From Devosia sp. YIM 151766 (lineage in GTDB: Bacteria; Pseudomonadota; Alphaproteobacteria; Rhizobiales; Devosiaceae), in contig NZ_CP127251.1 of NCBI RefSeq assembly GCF_030285925.1, positions 3,023,001-3,087,000 of the forward strand: a stretch of DNA of 64,000 nucleotides, given 5' to 3'. Numbering within the stretch: the first letter of the stretch is position 1; every line of letters starts with the position of its first letter. Shown here piece by piece: positions 36,138 through 44,161 of the stretch. The notes beneath the pieces were generated by a model. It searched no databases. It saw nothing but the letters and a program-made list of their open reading frames with translations, and had not been told where the DNA came from. The position numbers were made by a program, and so were the translations under genes.

Positions 36138-36743
36138 ATGGAAAAATTCACCACCCTCACCGGTGTCGCGGCGCCCCTGCCGATCATCAATATCGACACC
36201 GACATGATCATCCCCAAGCAATATCTGAAGACCATCAAGCGCACCGGTCTGGGCACCGCCCTGTTCTCGGAAATGCGCTATGACGAGGACGGCGCGGAAA
36301 ATCCCGAATTCGTGCTCAACAAGCCGGCCTATCGCGACGCCAGGATCATCATTGCCGGCGACAATTTCGGCTGCGGCTCCTCGCGTGAACATGCGCCCTG
36401 GGCTCTGCTGGATTTCGGCATCCGCTGCGTGATCTCCACCAGCTTCGCCGATATTTTCTATAATAATTGCTTCAAGAACGGCATCCTGCCCATCGTGGTG
36501 ACCCCCGAGCAATTGAAGCTGCTGCTCGACGACGCCGAGCGCGGCTCCAACGCCACGCTGAGCGTCGATCTCGAAGCCCAGACCATTCGCGGGCCCGATG
36601 GCGGCACCTTGCATTTCGACATCGACCCGTCCCGCAAGCAGATCCTGCTCGAAGGCCTCGACGACATCGCCGGCACGCTGAAATCGGACCCCTCCATCTC
36701 CGCCTTCGAAGGCAGGATGGCTTCCGAACGGCCCTGGCTCTAG
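36138..36743 (+). CDS. leuD: 3-isopropylmalate dehydratase small subunit
   Basis: A 201-residue LeuD of standard length. [20 protein letters not shown] at the start, [16 protein letters not shown], and the signature [20 protein letters not shown] are all present. With LeuC it isomerises 2- to 3-isopropylmalate in leucine synthesis. No leuC lies in the window, so the large subunit is encoded elsewhere. leuB follows about 2.8 kb downstream on the same strand after unrelated genes. The ATG at 36138 begins the conserved N-terminus; an upstream ATG at 36081 adds residues not typical for the family. Confidence 0.95.
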   Translation: MEKFTTLTGVAAPLPIINIDTDMIIPKQYLKTIKRTGLGTALFSEMRYDEDGAENPEFVLNKPAYRDARIIIAGDNFGCGSSREHAPWALLDFGIRCVISTSFADIFYNNCFKNGILPIVVTPEQLKLLLDDAERGSNATLSVDLEAQTIRGPDGGTLHFDIDPSRKQILLEGLDDIAGTLKSDPSISAFEGRMASERPWL

Positions 36744-36818
36744 AGCGTCGTGCCGAAAAGTGGCATCCGGTTTTTGGCAAGAACGATGCGACACCAAGAA
36801 GATGGAGCGGCACTTTCA
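36744..36818. repeat. Hyphomicrobiales-type intergenic repeat after leuD
   Basis: The stretch has the GCCGAAAAGTGGCATCCGG and GGTTTTTGGCAAGAACGA order seen in a very common intergenic repeat of Rhizobium-related bacteria (recalled from memory). Imperfect inverted ends GCGTCGT (36745-36751) and ACGATGC (36783-36789) could fold. It directly follows the leuD stop and may act as a terminator or be a mobile short repeat. Confidence 0.5.
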
Positions 36819-36863
36819 TAGGGCGTGCGCCGCTTTGGCCCGCCCCGCACATGTGTCCGGGCG

Positions 36864-37505
36864 ATGAATGGCAAACAGCTCGCCCTGCTCGTGCATGCAG
36901 CACTCCTGATCGGAGTGCTGCTTTGGCTCGTGCCGGCGCTGACCCAATGGGATTCGCGCGCCGGCTATCTCTTCTCGCTGACCTTCTACTGGCTGTTCTT
37001 CTGCCTGCCGGTGATCGGGCTCCACGCGCTGCCCGGCAATGACGGCCGCCTGTTCTCCGAAAAGCTGCCCTGGCGCGATTGGTGGCTCATTCCCCTGCTG
37101 CTGGCCCAGATCGGGCTGATCGCCATCGTCGCCTTCGCGCCCAATACCGCCATATTGACCAATGGCGGTATGTGGCTGGCCATTCTCATTGCCACGATCA
37201 ACGGCCCGCTGGAGGAGATGGCCTGGCGCGGCGGCTTCCTCGCCACCTTCCGCGCCTGGCCGCGGCTGGGCTTATGGCTCGGCTGGGCGCTGTTCAGCCT
37301 CTGGCACGTGCCGCTGGCGCTGAGCCATGGCGTCGTCTTCGATGGCGGGGCGGCCGCCCTGATCGGCGGCGCGGCGCTGCTGGGGCTGTTATGGAGCTGG
37401 ATCGCCTGGCGCACCGGTTCGGTGTTTTATGTGAGCATTGCTCACACCCTCACCAATCTCTTCACCTTCTGGGTCCTGTTCGACCGCAACGGCTTCGCCG
37501 CCTGA
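36864..37505 (+). CDS. CPBP-family intramembrane metalloprotease
   Basis: A 213-residue polytopic membrane protein with about six hydrophobic segments. The CPBP (Abi/CAAX-protease) motifs are intact: GPLEEMAWRGGFL (EExxxR), FSLWHVPLAL (His) and VSIAHTLTNLF (His). Family members cleave or bind substrates within the membrane; bacterial roles vary and are rarely known. The start at 36864 has weak upstream spacing but begins just before the first hydrophobic segment. It ends 2 bases before the rnk gene, tail to tail. Confidence 0.85.
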   Translation: MNGKQLALLVHAALLIGVLLWLVPALTQWDSRAGYLFSLTFYWLFFCLPVIGLHALPGNDGRLFSEKLPWRDWWLIPLLLAQIGLIAIVAFAPNTAILTNGGMWLAILIATINGPLEEMAWRGGFLATFRAWPRLGLWLGWALFSLWHVPLALSHGVVFDGGAAALIGGAALLGLLWSWIAWRTGSVFYVSIAHTLTNLFTFWVLFDRNGFAA

Positions 37506-37507
37506 CG

Positions 37508-37891
37508 CTACCAGCCGTAATCGACCACCGTCAGCGTGCGGATCTTGCCCTGGTCCAGCCATTCGATACTGGCCTTGCGGCGCATGCCAATCAGGGCCGC
37601 ACCGACCGGCCCGAGGATCGGCACATTGCCGCGTTCCCCGAACGGCCGGTTGGGATAGCTCAAGACCCCCAGCCGCGCCCGCGGCTCGTCGTCCAGCCGG
37701 AACAGCACCCGCTGTCCCATCGACACGCCCGCCTTCTCCCAGGGATTGCAGACTTCGGCGCGGTGCAGCTCCCGTTCGAGATAGGCCGACACATAGGGCA
37801 TGGCGCTGGCCGACCGCTCCGCCAGCAGCAGCACGCGATTGTAATCGTCGGAATTGATGAGAATCGCAGGCAGCGGCAGGGAGGAAAACAC
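37508..37891 (-). CDS. rnk: nucleoside diphosphate kinase regulator-like (Rnk/GreA C-domain) protein
   Basis: A 127-residue protein with the Rnk plan. A short N-terminal part, PAILINSDDYNRVLLLAERS, leads to a GreA/GreB-type C-terminal FKBP-like domain (about residues 45-127): CNPWEKAGVSMGQRVLFRLD, then NVPILGPVGAALIGMRRKAS. Rnk binds RNA polymerase near the secondary channel. It lacks the long coiled coil of GreA. It lies divergent from the glutamate dehydrogenase gene across 179 bases and convergent with the CPBP gene. Confidence 0.8.
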   Translation of the reverse strand: MFSSLPLPAILINSDDYNRVLLLAERSASAMPYVSAYLERELHRAEVCNPWEKAGVSMGQRVLFRLDDEPRARLGVLSYPNRPFGERGNVPILGPVGAALIGMRRKASIEWLDQGKIRTLTVVDYGW

Positions 37892-37935
37892 TGAACACCA
37901 AGGAACGAGCGGGTTGTCATATTCCTATGCCATTG

Positions 37936-37952
37936 TGCCCAGTCAATGGGCA
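37936..37952. promoter_or_regulatory. inverted repeat TGCCCA-N5-TGGGCA in the rnk-gdh gap
   Basis: A perfect 6-base inverted repeat with centre GTCAA, 45 bases upstream of the rnk start and 119 bases from the dehydrogenase start. It could be a regulator site for either gene; nothing else supports it. Confidence 0.3.
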
Positions 37953-38029
37953 GAGAAGAATTTTTCAGCCCAACATGCGTCAGGTTTATTGACCTAACCC
38001 CCTCGCCATGGCAGGTGTGTGCCGCATTT

Positions 38030-38046
38030 TTATGCGTTTCGCATAA
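38030..38046. promoter_or_regulatory. inverted repeat TTATGCG-TTT-CGCATAA at the gdh promoter
   Basis: A perfect 7-base inverted repeat with a 3-base centre, ending 24 bases before the ATG at 38071. A -10 like CATAAT (38042-38047) overlaps its right arm, so a bound protein would cover the promoter. No convincing -35 was found. This is a candidate operator for nitrogen or amino-acid control. Confidence 0.4.
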
Positions 38047-38070
38047 TTCCCCCGTCCTTGAGGGTTAACC

Positions 38071-39336
38071 ATGTCCGACGACACCCTGCTCGACCGTGCG
38101 CTCATTCGCCTGGAAGAAGCCGCCAATCATCTCCAGATCGATCCGGACGTAACCGAAAAGCTCAAATATCCGCGCGAGACCACCAAGACGCGCCTGCTCA
38201 TCCGCATGGACGATGGCTCGCGCAAATCGTTCCTGGCCTGGCGCTGCCGCTATGACGATACCCGTGGCCCCACCAAGGGCGGCATCCGCTTTCATCCCGA
38301 CAGCAATATCGAAGAAGTCGAGACGCTGGCCTTCTGGATGACCTTCAAATGCGCGGTGATGAACCTGCCCTATGGGGGCGGCAAGGGCGCCATCCGCGTC
38401 AACCCGCATGAATTGTCCAAGTCGGAACTGGAGCGGCTGTCGCGCGCCTATGTGCAGGCCTTCGCCAATATCATGGGGCCCGACCGCGATATCCCGGCGC
38501 CCGACGTCTATACCAATGCCATGATCATGGGCTGGATGGCCGACGAATATAACCAGATCACCGGCCAGGTTTCCCCCGCCGTCATCACCGGCAAGCCTAT
38601 CGCCCTGGGCGGCTCGCTCGGCCGCAACGACGCCACGGCGCGCGGCGGCTTCTACCTCGTGCGCCACCTGGCCGCCGAACTGGGCCTGGACAAGGACCAC
38701 ACCGTCGCCATTCAGGGCTTCGGCAATGCCGGCCAATATTATGCCCGGCTCAGCGCCGCCGATGGCAATGTGGTCGTGGCGGTCTCCGATTCGGCCGGCG
38801 CCATCTATCGCCCCGGCGGGCTCGACGTCGAAAAACTGATCAAGGGCAAGAATGCCGGCCGCCGCGTCGCCGACATGGCCGCCGAGCAGGGCGCCCATGT
38901 CATTTCGGCCGACGATCTGCTGGCCATCGAGGCCGACCTGCTGGTGCCCGCCGCCCTGGAAGACATGATCACCAAGGACAATGCCGGCACCATCAAGGCC
39001 AAGGTCCTGCTCGAACTGGCCAATGGCCCGATCACCCCCGATGCCGACCAGATCCTGAACGACAAGGGCGTCGTGGTCCTGCCCGACATCCTGGCCAATG
39101 CCGGCGGCGTCACCGTGTCCTATTTCGAATGGGTGCAGAACCGTCAGGGCTATTATTGGGACCTGGAAGAAATCCAGGCGCGCCTGCTCAAGATGATGGA
39201 GCGCGAAGGGCGCGCCGTCTGGGACATCGCCAAGACCCGCAATGTTTCGGCCCGTTCCGCCGCCTATATCCATGCCCTGGGCCGCCTCGCCACCGCCATC
39301 GAAGCCCACGGCACCCAGCCGTTCTTCGCCGGTTGA
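38071..39336 (+). CDS. Glu/Leu/Phe/Val dehydrogenase (glutamate dehydrogenase-like)
   Basis: A 421-residue enzyme of the length usual for GdhA/RocG-type dehydrogenases. YDDTRGPTKGGIRFHPD, the catalytic region MNLPYGGGKGAIRVNPHELS (Lys in GGGKG) and IPAPDVYTNAMIMGWMADEY are present. The Rossmann loop is AIQGFGNAGQYYARL. The family reversibly deaminates glutamate or branched-chain amino acids. A clear terminator hairpin follows. It stands alone between leuD and leuB; its exact amino-acid preference is not readable, though the length and motifs favour glutamate. Confidence 0.9.
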   Translation: MSDDTLLDRALIRLEEAANHLQIDPDVTEKLKYPRETTKTRLLIRMDDGSRKSFLAWRCRYDDTRGPTKGGIRFHPDSNIEEVETLAFWMTFKCAVMNLPYGGGKGAIRVNPHELSKSELERLSRAYVQAFANIMGPDRDIPAPDVYTNAMIMGWMADEYNQITGQVSPAVITGKPIALGGSLGRNDATARGGFYLVRHLAAELGLDKDHTVAIQGFGNAGQYYARLSAADGNVVVAVSDSAGAIYRPGGLDVEKLIKGKNAGRRVADMAAEQGAHVISADDLLAIEADLLVPAALEDMITKDNAGTIKAKVLLELANGPITPDADQILNDKGVVVLPDILANAGGVTVSYFEWVQNRQGYYWDLEEIQARLLKMMEREGRAVWDIAKTRNVSARSAAYIHALGRLATAIEAHGTQPFFAG

Positions 39337-39376
39337 AACGGATAGCCCGTTTTGGGCTCCCCTGCGGCTAAGGAAA

Positions 39377-39403
39377 GCGCCCGTTATGGGCGCCTTCTTT
39401 TTT
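39377..39403 (+). terminator. rho-independent terminator of the glutamate dehydrogenase gene
   Basis: GCGCCC (39377-39382), loop GTTAT, GGGCGC (39388-39393), then CTTC and a run of six T (39398-39403). It lies 41 bases after the stop. This is a textbook intrinsic terminator. Confidence 0.8.
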
Positions 39404-39516
39404 GTGCCGCCCCTATCGGTCCCGGCGGAGCACGGCTTGCGCGGCATGGGCAAAAAGCGCTAACTGCGCCGCATTGAGGTGTACCCACCAGTACGGCGAG
39501 GAGTTTTTAGACGATC

Positions 39517-40617
39517 ATGGCCACCCATTCCCTTTTCCTTCTGCCCGGCGACGGCATCGGCACCGAGATCATGGTCGAGGTGGAAAAGCTCATTGCCTGG
39601 ACCAATGCCGAGGGCCTGACGGACTTTTCGCTGGATCGCGGCCTGGCCGGCGGCGCCGCCTATGACGCCCATCAGCTGGCGATCACCGACGAGGACGTCG
39701 CCAAGGCCAAGGCCGCCGATGCGGTGATCTTCGGCGCCGTCGGCGGCCCCAAATGGGACCAGGTGCCCTATGAGCAGCGCCCGGAAGCCGCGCTGCTGCG
39801 CCTGCGCCAGGAACTGGCGGTCTTCGCCAATCTGCGCCCCGCCATCTGCTATCCGGCCTTGGCCGAAGCCTCCTCGCTCAAGCGGGAATTGGTGGAAGAC
39901 CTCGATATCCTCATCGTGCGCGAATTGACCGGCGGCGTCTATTTCGGCGAGCCCAAGACCATCACCGATCTCGGCTCCGGCCAGAAGCGCGCCATCGACA
40001 CCCAGGTCTATGAGACCTATGAGATCGACCGCATCGCCCGCGTCGCCTTCGACCTCGCCCGTACCCGCAGCGGCAAGGTGCATTCGGCCGACAAGAAGAA
40101 CGTCATGAAGTCCGGCGTGCTCTGGGACGAAGTGGTCAGGACTGTTGCCCAGGATTATGCCGATATCGAGCTGCACCATATCCTGGCCGACAACGCCGCC
40201 ATGCAATTGGTGCGCAATCCCAAGCAGTTCGACGTCATGGTCACCGACAATCTGTTCGGCGACATTCTCTCCGACGTCGCCGCCATGCTCACCGGCTCGC
40301 TGGGCATGCTGCCCTCCGCCTCGCTCGGCGCCCCCGATCCGGCGACCGGCAAGCGCAAGGCCTTCTACGAGCCCGTTCACGGCTCGGCTCCCGACATTGC
40401 CGGCCAGGGCATCGCCAATCCCATCGCCATGATCGCCTCCTTCGCCATGGCGCTGCGCTATTCGTTCAACATGATCGAATTGGCCGGCAAGGTGGAAGGC
40501 GCCATCTCCGCCGTGCTCAGCGACGGATTGCGCACCGGCGACATCGCCCAGGACAATCGCAAGACCATCGGCACCGAGGAAATGGGCGCCGCCATCCTCG
40601 CTAAGCTGAAGCAGTAA
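39517..40617 (+). CDS. leuB: 3-isopropylmalate dehydrogenase
   Basis: A 366-residue LeuB of normal length. [18 protein letters not shown], the AVGGPKWD loop, the catalytic [32 protein letters not shown] and [20 protein letters not shown] are intact, and [19 protein letters not shown] closes the active site. It oxidatively decarboxylates 3-isopropylmalate with NAD in leucine synthesis. GGCGAGGAG precedes the ATG. A bidirectional terminator separates it from rpsP, which reads the other way. Confidence 0.95.
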   Translation: MATHSLFLLPGDGIGTEIMVEVEKLIAWTNAEGLTDFSLDRGLAGGAAYDAHQLAITDEDVAKAKAADAVIFGAVGGPKWDQVPYEQRPEAALLRLRQELAVFANLRPAICYPALAEASSLKRELVEDLDILIVRELTGGVYFGEPKTITDLGSGQKRAIDTQVYETYEIDRIARVAFDLARTRSGKVHSADKKNVMKSGVLWDEVVRTVAQDYADIELHHILADNAAMQLVRNPKQFDVMVTDNLFGDILSDVAAMLTGSLGMLPSASLGAPDPATGKRKAFYEPVHGSAPDIAGQGIANPIAMIASFAMALRYSFNMIELAGKVEGAISAVLSDGLRTGDIAQDNRKTIGTEEMGAAILAKLKQ

Positions 40618-40630
40618 GAGCCCCTGAGAC

Positions 40631-40657
40631 CTCACGGTGAGCCCGTCGAACCATGAG
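40631..40657. repeat. short intergenic repeat (GTGAGCnnGTCGAACCA family), copy 1
   Basis: The core CACGGTGAGCCCGTCGAACC matches the copy at 47579-47601 (CATGGTGAGCTTGTCGAACC) at 17 of 20 positions. It lies between leuB and the terminator that separates leuB from rpsP. It looks like a dispersed intergenic element common in alphaproteobacterial genomes (recalled). Confidence 0.5.
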
Positions 40658-40667
40658 CCCGCCCAAC

Positions 40668-40699
40668 AAAAAGCCCCGGTCTTGCGACCGGGGCTTTTT
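40668..40699. terminator. bidirectional rho-independent terminator between leuB and rpsP
   Basis: GCCCCGGTC (40673-40681), loop TTGC, GACCGGGGC (40686-40694), flanked by five A on the left (40668-40672) and five T on the right (40695-40699). The stem therefore has a T tract in both reading directions and would end both convergent transcripts. Confidence 0.9.
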
Positions 40700-40718
40700 C
40701 AATTCACCAGAACCGGAA

Positions 40719-41093
40719 TTATTCGGCGGCTTCTTCCTCGGCCGGCGCATTGGCAGCGGCGTCCTTGGCGGCCTTTTCTTCAGCGCGCGCCTTGGCCTTC
40801 TCGCCCGGCTCGCCCTTGTTGGGATTGTTGCGGGCATCACGCTTGGCAAGACCGGCGGCGTCGAGGAAACGCAGCACGCGGTCGGTCGGCACGGCGCCGA
40901 CGGAGAGCCAGTGCTGGGCGCGCTCATTGTTGAGCACGATGCGGTTTTCCGCATCCTTGGCCAGCAGCGGGTTGAAGGTGCCGAGCTTTTCGATGAAGCG
41001 ACCATCGCGCGGCGACCGGGCATCGGCGATGACGATATGGTAGAAGGGGCGCTTCTTGGTGCCGGCGCGGGCAAGGCGGATCTTGAGAGCCAT
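40719..41093 (-). CDS. rpsP: 30S ribosomal protein S16
   Basis: A 124-residue S16. [20 protein letters not shown] is the classic N-terminus, with [20 protein letters not shown] and a [18 protein letters not shown] region. A charged alanine/glutamate-rich tail beyond residue 85 ([20 protein letters not shown]) is an extension typical of alphaproteobacterial S16. It follows ffh by 35 bases on the same strand and ends at the bidirectional terminator. rimM, trmD and rplS, which often follow rpsP, are absent here. Confidence 0.97.
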   Translation of the reverse strand: MALKIRLARAGTKKRPFYHIVIADARSPRDGRFIEKLGTFNPLLAKDAENRIVLNNERAQHWLSVGAVPTDRVLRFLDAAGLAKRDARNNPNKGEPGEKAKARAEEKAAKDAAANAPAEEEAAE

Positions 41094-41128
41094 TGTTCAG
41101 TCCTGTCAGTTCAAGTCGGTTAAAAGAG

Positions 41129-42712
41129 CTATTTCTTCTTGCCCAGGCCGGGAAGGCCGGGGAAACGGGGCGCTCCGCCGAGCCCGGGCAAGGCCGGACC
41201 GCCGGAGGATTTGAGCAGCGCGTTGACGTCGCTGGGCAGCGCCTTCTGCTGCGGCGGATCGGCGGCAGGCAGGCCCTTGAGCTGCTCGGGATTGATCCCG
41301 GCCTGGCGCGCCATCTGTTCGAGCTGGGCCGGGTCCATCTTGGAAAGATCGGGCATGCCGCCCAGCATCCCGCCCATCTTGCCGCCGAACATGCCCCCAA
41401 GCGCGCCCATGCCGCCCCGGGAGACCTTCTTCATCATATCCGCCATCTGGCGGTGCTGCTTGGCAAGCTTGTTGATGTCCGAGACCTCGACGCCGGCGCC
41501 GGCCGCGATGCGCTTGCGGCGGGAGGCATTGAGCAGGTCGGGATTTTCCCGCTCCTTGCGGGTCATTGAATTGATGATGGCGATCTGCCGGTCGAAGACT
41601 TTTTCATCGACATTGGCGCCGGCCATGGCTTTCTTGAGCTGGCCCGCTCCCGGCAGCATACCCATGAGGCCGCCCATGCCGCCCATCTTCTTCATTTGCT
41701 GCAATTGGCCGCGCAAATCCTCGAAGTCGAAGACGCCCTTTTTGAGCTTCTTGGCCATCTTGGCGGCGTCTTCGGCGGTGACATGTTCCGCCGCTTTCTC
41801 GACCAGCGAGACGATATCGCCCATGCCCAGAATGCGGTCGGCGATGCGCGCCGGATGGAAATCCTCCAGCGCATCCATCTTTTCGCCGACACCGATCAGC
41901 TTGATCGGCTTGCCGGTGGCGGCGCGCATCGACAAAGCCGCACCGCCGCGCCCGTCACCGTCGACGCGGGTCATGACGATGCCGGTAATGTCGAGGCGCC
42001 CGTCGAAGCTCCGGGCGACATTGATGGCGTCCTGGCCGGTCAGCGCATCGACCACCAGCAGGATTTCGTGCGGGCGGGCGACCTCGCGGATGGCGACCGT
42101 TTCGGCCATCAGCTCTTCATCGATATGGGTGCGGCCGGCCGTGTCGAGGATGAGGACGTCATAGCCGCCCAGGCGACCTTCGCGCTCGGCGCGGCGGGCA
42201 ATCTCGACCGGATTTTCGGTGGCGACGATGGGCAGCGTATCGACGCCCACCTGCTCGCCCAAAACCCGCAATTGCTCCATCGCCGCCGGGCGGCGCGTAT
42301 CGAGCGAGGCCAGCAGCACCTTTTTCTTCTGCCGGTCCTTGAGGCGCTTGGCGATCTTGGCGCTGGTCGTGGTCTTGCCCGAGCCCTGCAGGCCCACCAT
42401 CAGCAAGGCGACCGGCGCCGGCGCATTGAGATCGATACTGACCGCATCGGAACCCAGTACGGCGACCAGTTCGTCATTGACGATCTTGACCACCTGCTGG
42501 CCCGGCGTCACCGAGCGGGTAACCTCGGCGCCCACGGCGCGGGCGCGCACCTGCTCGACAAAGGCGCGGACCACTTCGAGCGACACGTCGGCCTCGATCA
42601 GCGCCCGGCGGATTTCGCGCATGGCCGCATCGACATCGGCGGCGTTCAGCGCGCCGCGTCCGCGAAGCCCATCGAAAATCTTGCCAAGCCGGTCGGAAAG
42701 GCTCTCAAACAT
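41129..42712 (-). CDS. ffh: signal recognition particle protein Ffh
   Basis: A 527-residue SRP GTPase with N, G and M domains. G1 is GLQGSGKTTTSAKIA, the DTAGRTHIDEEL loop is G3, and TRVDGDGRGGAALSM carries the G4-like TRxDG. The M domain (about 330-440) has GGMGGLMGMLPG and the MTRKERENP, RRKRIAAGAG helices that bind 4.5S RNA. A Met/Gly-rich C-terminal tail (GGMGALGGMFGGKMGGMLGG) extends beyond the E. coli length. It directs nascent membrane proteins to FtsY, encoded about 5 kb away in this window. It is co-transcribed with rpsP. Confidence 0.96.
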   Translation of the reverse strand: MFESLSDRLGKIFDGLRGRGALNAADVDAAMREIRRALIEADVSLEVVRAFVEQVRARAVGAEVTRSVTPGQQVVKIVNDELVAVLGSDAVSIDLNAPAPVALLMVGLQGSGKTTTSAKIAKRLKDRQKKKVLLASLDTRRPAAMEQLRVLGEQVGVDTLPIVATENPVEIARRAEREGRLGGYDVLILDTAGRTHIDEELMAETVAIREVARPHEILLVVDALTGQDAINVARSFDGRLDITGIVMTRVDGDGRGGAALSMRAATGKPIKLIGVGEKMDALEDFHPARIADRILGMGDIVSLVEKAAEHVTAEDAAKMAKKLKKGVFDFEDLRGQLQQMKKMGGMGGLMGMLPGAGQLKKAMAGANVDEKVFDRQIAIINSMTRKERENPDLLNASRRKRIAAGAGVEVSDINKLAKQHRQMADMMKKVSRGGMGALGGMFGGKMGGMLGGMPDLSKMDPAQLEQMARQAGINPEQLKGLPAADPPQQKALPSDVNALLKSSGGPALPGLGGAPRFPGLPGLGKKK

Positions 42713-42958
42713 CTATCGGTCCATCCTTCGTCTGCCGGAAAAGGTCCCGGAGAGATAGGGTGCAGCAAGCCAAACACCAAACCCACCCGCGGGCGCAACG
42801 CGCTGGCGGGTGTTGACCTCCGGGATCGTCTGACTACCCTTGCGGGGTCCCGGTCGGCGGCTCAGGAACATGAAGCTCGATGAACGGGCTGGCTCTAAGG
42901 GAAAGTCCCGCCGGAGTCAAGGACAGGCCAGGCGTTTGAGGTCCGGCAGCGCGGCCGC

Positions 42959-44161
42959 TCAGGCCCGGCGCCATGCCAGATGCATGAACCGGGTCCGCAG
43001 CCCCGCCGGCATGCGCAGCACCAGTCCCTTGAGCGCCGGCCGCAGCAGCACGTCCCAGCCCTGGGTGATCAGCCAGCCCTTCAGCGTGACCGGCAGGGCG
43101 AAATCGCGCACGATCACCGTTTCGGTGGCGAAGGTCAGCTTATAGGGCATGACCGGCACGCCCAGATCGCAGCCGGAAAGACCCCGTTCGGCGCAGGCCT
43201 TGAGCACTTCGCCCAAATGCAGCTTGCCCGGGCTTTCATCGGAATTGGAAAAATCGCGGGCGGCGACATAGGCATAATAGCGCCCGCCATGCACGAACCC
43301 CCATTGCTCGGCGATCGGCTTGCCCTTCTGGGTCAGCGAAAAGGTCATGAGGTCGATATCGGGATGGCCGACTAGATTGCGGCAGAAATCCGGAAAGCCG
43401 CTATCGCGGAAAGCCCGCGAGGTGAGCCCCTGATCGCGCAGCCGCTCGGCCCGGCCGGCCAGGGTGCGCTCGATGAGGCCCAATTGCTCGATCGGTGCCG
43501 TGGCGACCTTGTGTTCCACCGGCCCGCTCCGTTCCAGCCGGTTCCGGGCATTGCGCATATTCTTGCGCGTCTTGCTGCGAATAGTGGCGAAATAGCCGGC
43601 GAAATCGGCAAAATCATCCAGCGCGACATAGGGCGCGCCCGCTTCGGAGCCGGTTTCGATGGCGGTCTTGGGCAGACCGCGGTCGAGGCTCGATCCATCC
43701 CTGATCTTGAGTAGGCTCACCGCGTCGCAGGGCGCCGCCGCAATCGCCGCATCCAGCAGGCGCGACATGGCCCGCCCCGGATCGATACCCGGCGCCAGCA
43801 GCATATTGCAATATTGCCCGAAGCCATTGCCCAGCGGCACCAGCACCCGGCGCATCGCCGTCCGGACGCGCTCGAGCGGCAGCACCGCGATCAATTGCTG
43901 GCCCTGCCTGAGGACCGCGATGACCGGATCGAAATCCGGGTTTTCGCGCGCCGCCTCGAAGTCGAAGACCGCCCGCGCCCAGCCCAGGCTCTGGAACAGG
44001 TTGGCGCCGCTGCTTCCGGCCTCGAGCGCCTGCCAGCATCCAGCCAGCGCATCGAGGTCCTGCCTTTTGCGCACCACTTTCGCGCCCAATTCCTGGCCGG
44101 GCGCTGTCGCGTCGGCACTATGGCGCCCCGGGGAAAGCGCGATCGCGCCTGCGGCAGTCAT
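42959..44161 (-). CDS. FemAB/CelD-like GNAT acyltransferase
   Basis: A 400-residue protein with the plan of the BcsL/CelD, FemAB-like acetyltransferases. The N-terminal half has NLFQSLGWARAVFDFEAARE and PVIAVLRQGQQLIAVLPLER. The C-terminal GNAT half has RSKTRKNMRNARNRLERSGP, YYAYVAARDFSNSDESPGKL and HLGEVLKACAERGLSGCDLG. Members transfer acyl or aminoacyl groups in polysaccharide, peptidoglycan or lipid work, but the substrate here is unknown. Its start overlaps the stop of the JmjC/cupin-like gene as ATGA, so the two are probably translated together. No signal peptide is seen. Confidence 0.75.
   Translation of the reverse strand: MTAAGAIALSPGRHSADATAPGQELGAKVVRKRQDLDALAGCWQALEAGSSGANLFQSLGWARAVFDFEAARENPDFDPVIAVLRQGQQLIAVLPLERVRTAMRRVLVPLGNGFGQYCNMLLAPGIDPGRAMSRLLDAAIAAAPCDAVSLLKIRDGSSLDRGLPKTAIETGSEAGAPYVALDDFADFAGYFATIRSKTRKNMRNARNRLERSGPVEHKVATAPIEQLGLIERTLAGRAERLRDQGLTSRAFRDSGFPDFCRNLVGHPDIDLMTFSLTQKGKPIAEQWGFVHGGRYYAYVAARDFSNSDESPGKLHLGEVLKACAERGLSGCDLGVPVMPYKLTFATETVIVRDFALPVTLKGWLITQGWDVLLRPALKGLVLRMPAGLRTRFMHLAWRRA

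Noticed and set aside
39460..40635. A 391-codon minus-strand frame opposite leuB
   Set aside because: It covers leuB almost exactly and has no family motif; leuB has all catalytic signatures.
42713..42958. A small RNA or gene between ffh and the FemAB-like gene
   Set aside because: The 246 bases hold no convincing frame, stem or known RNA motif beyond ordinary GC-rich sequence.
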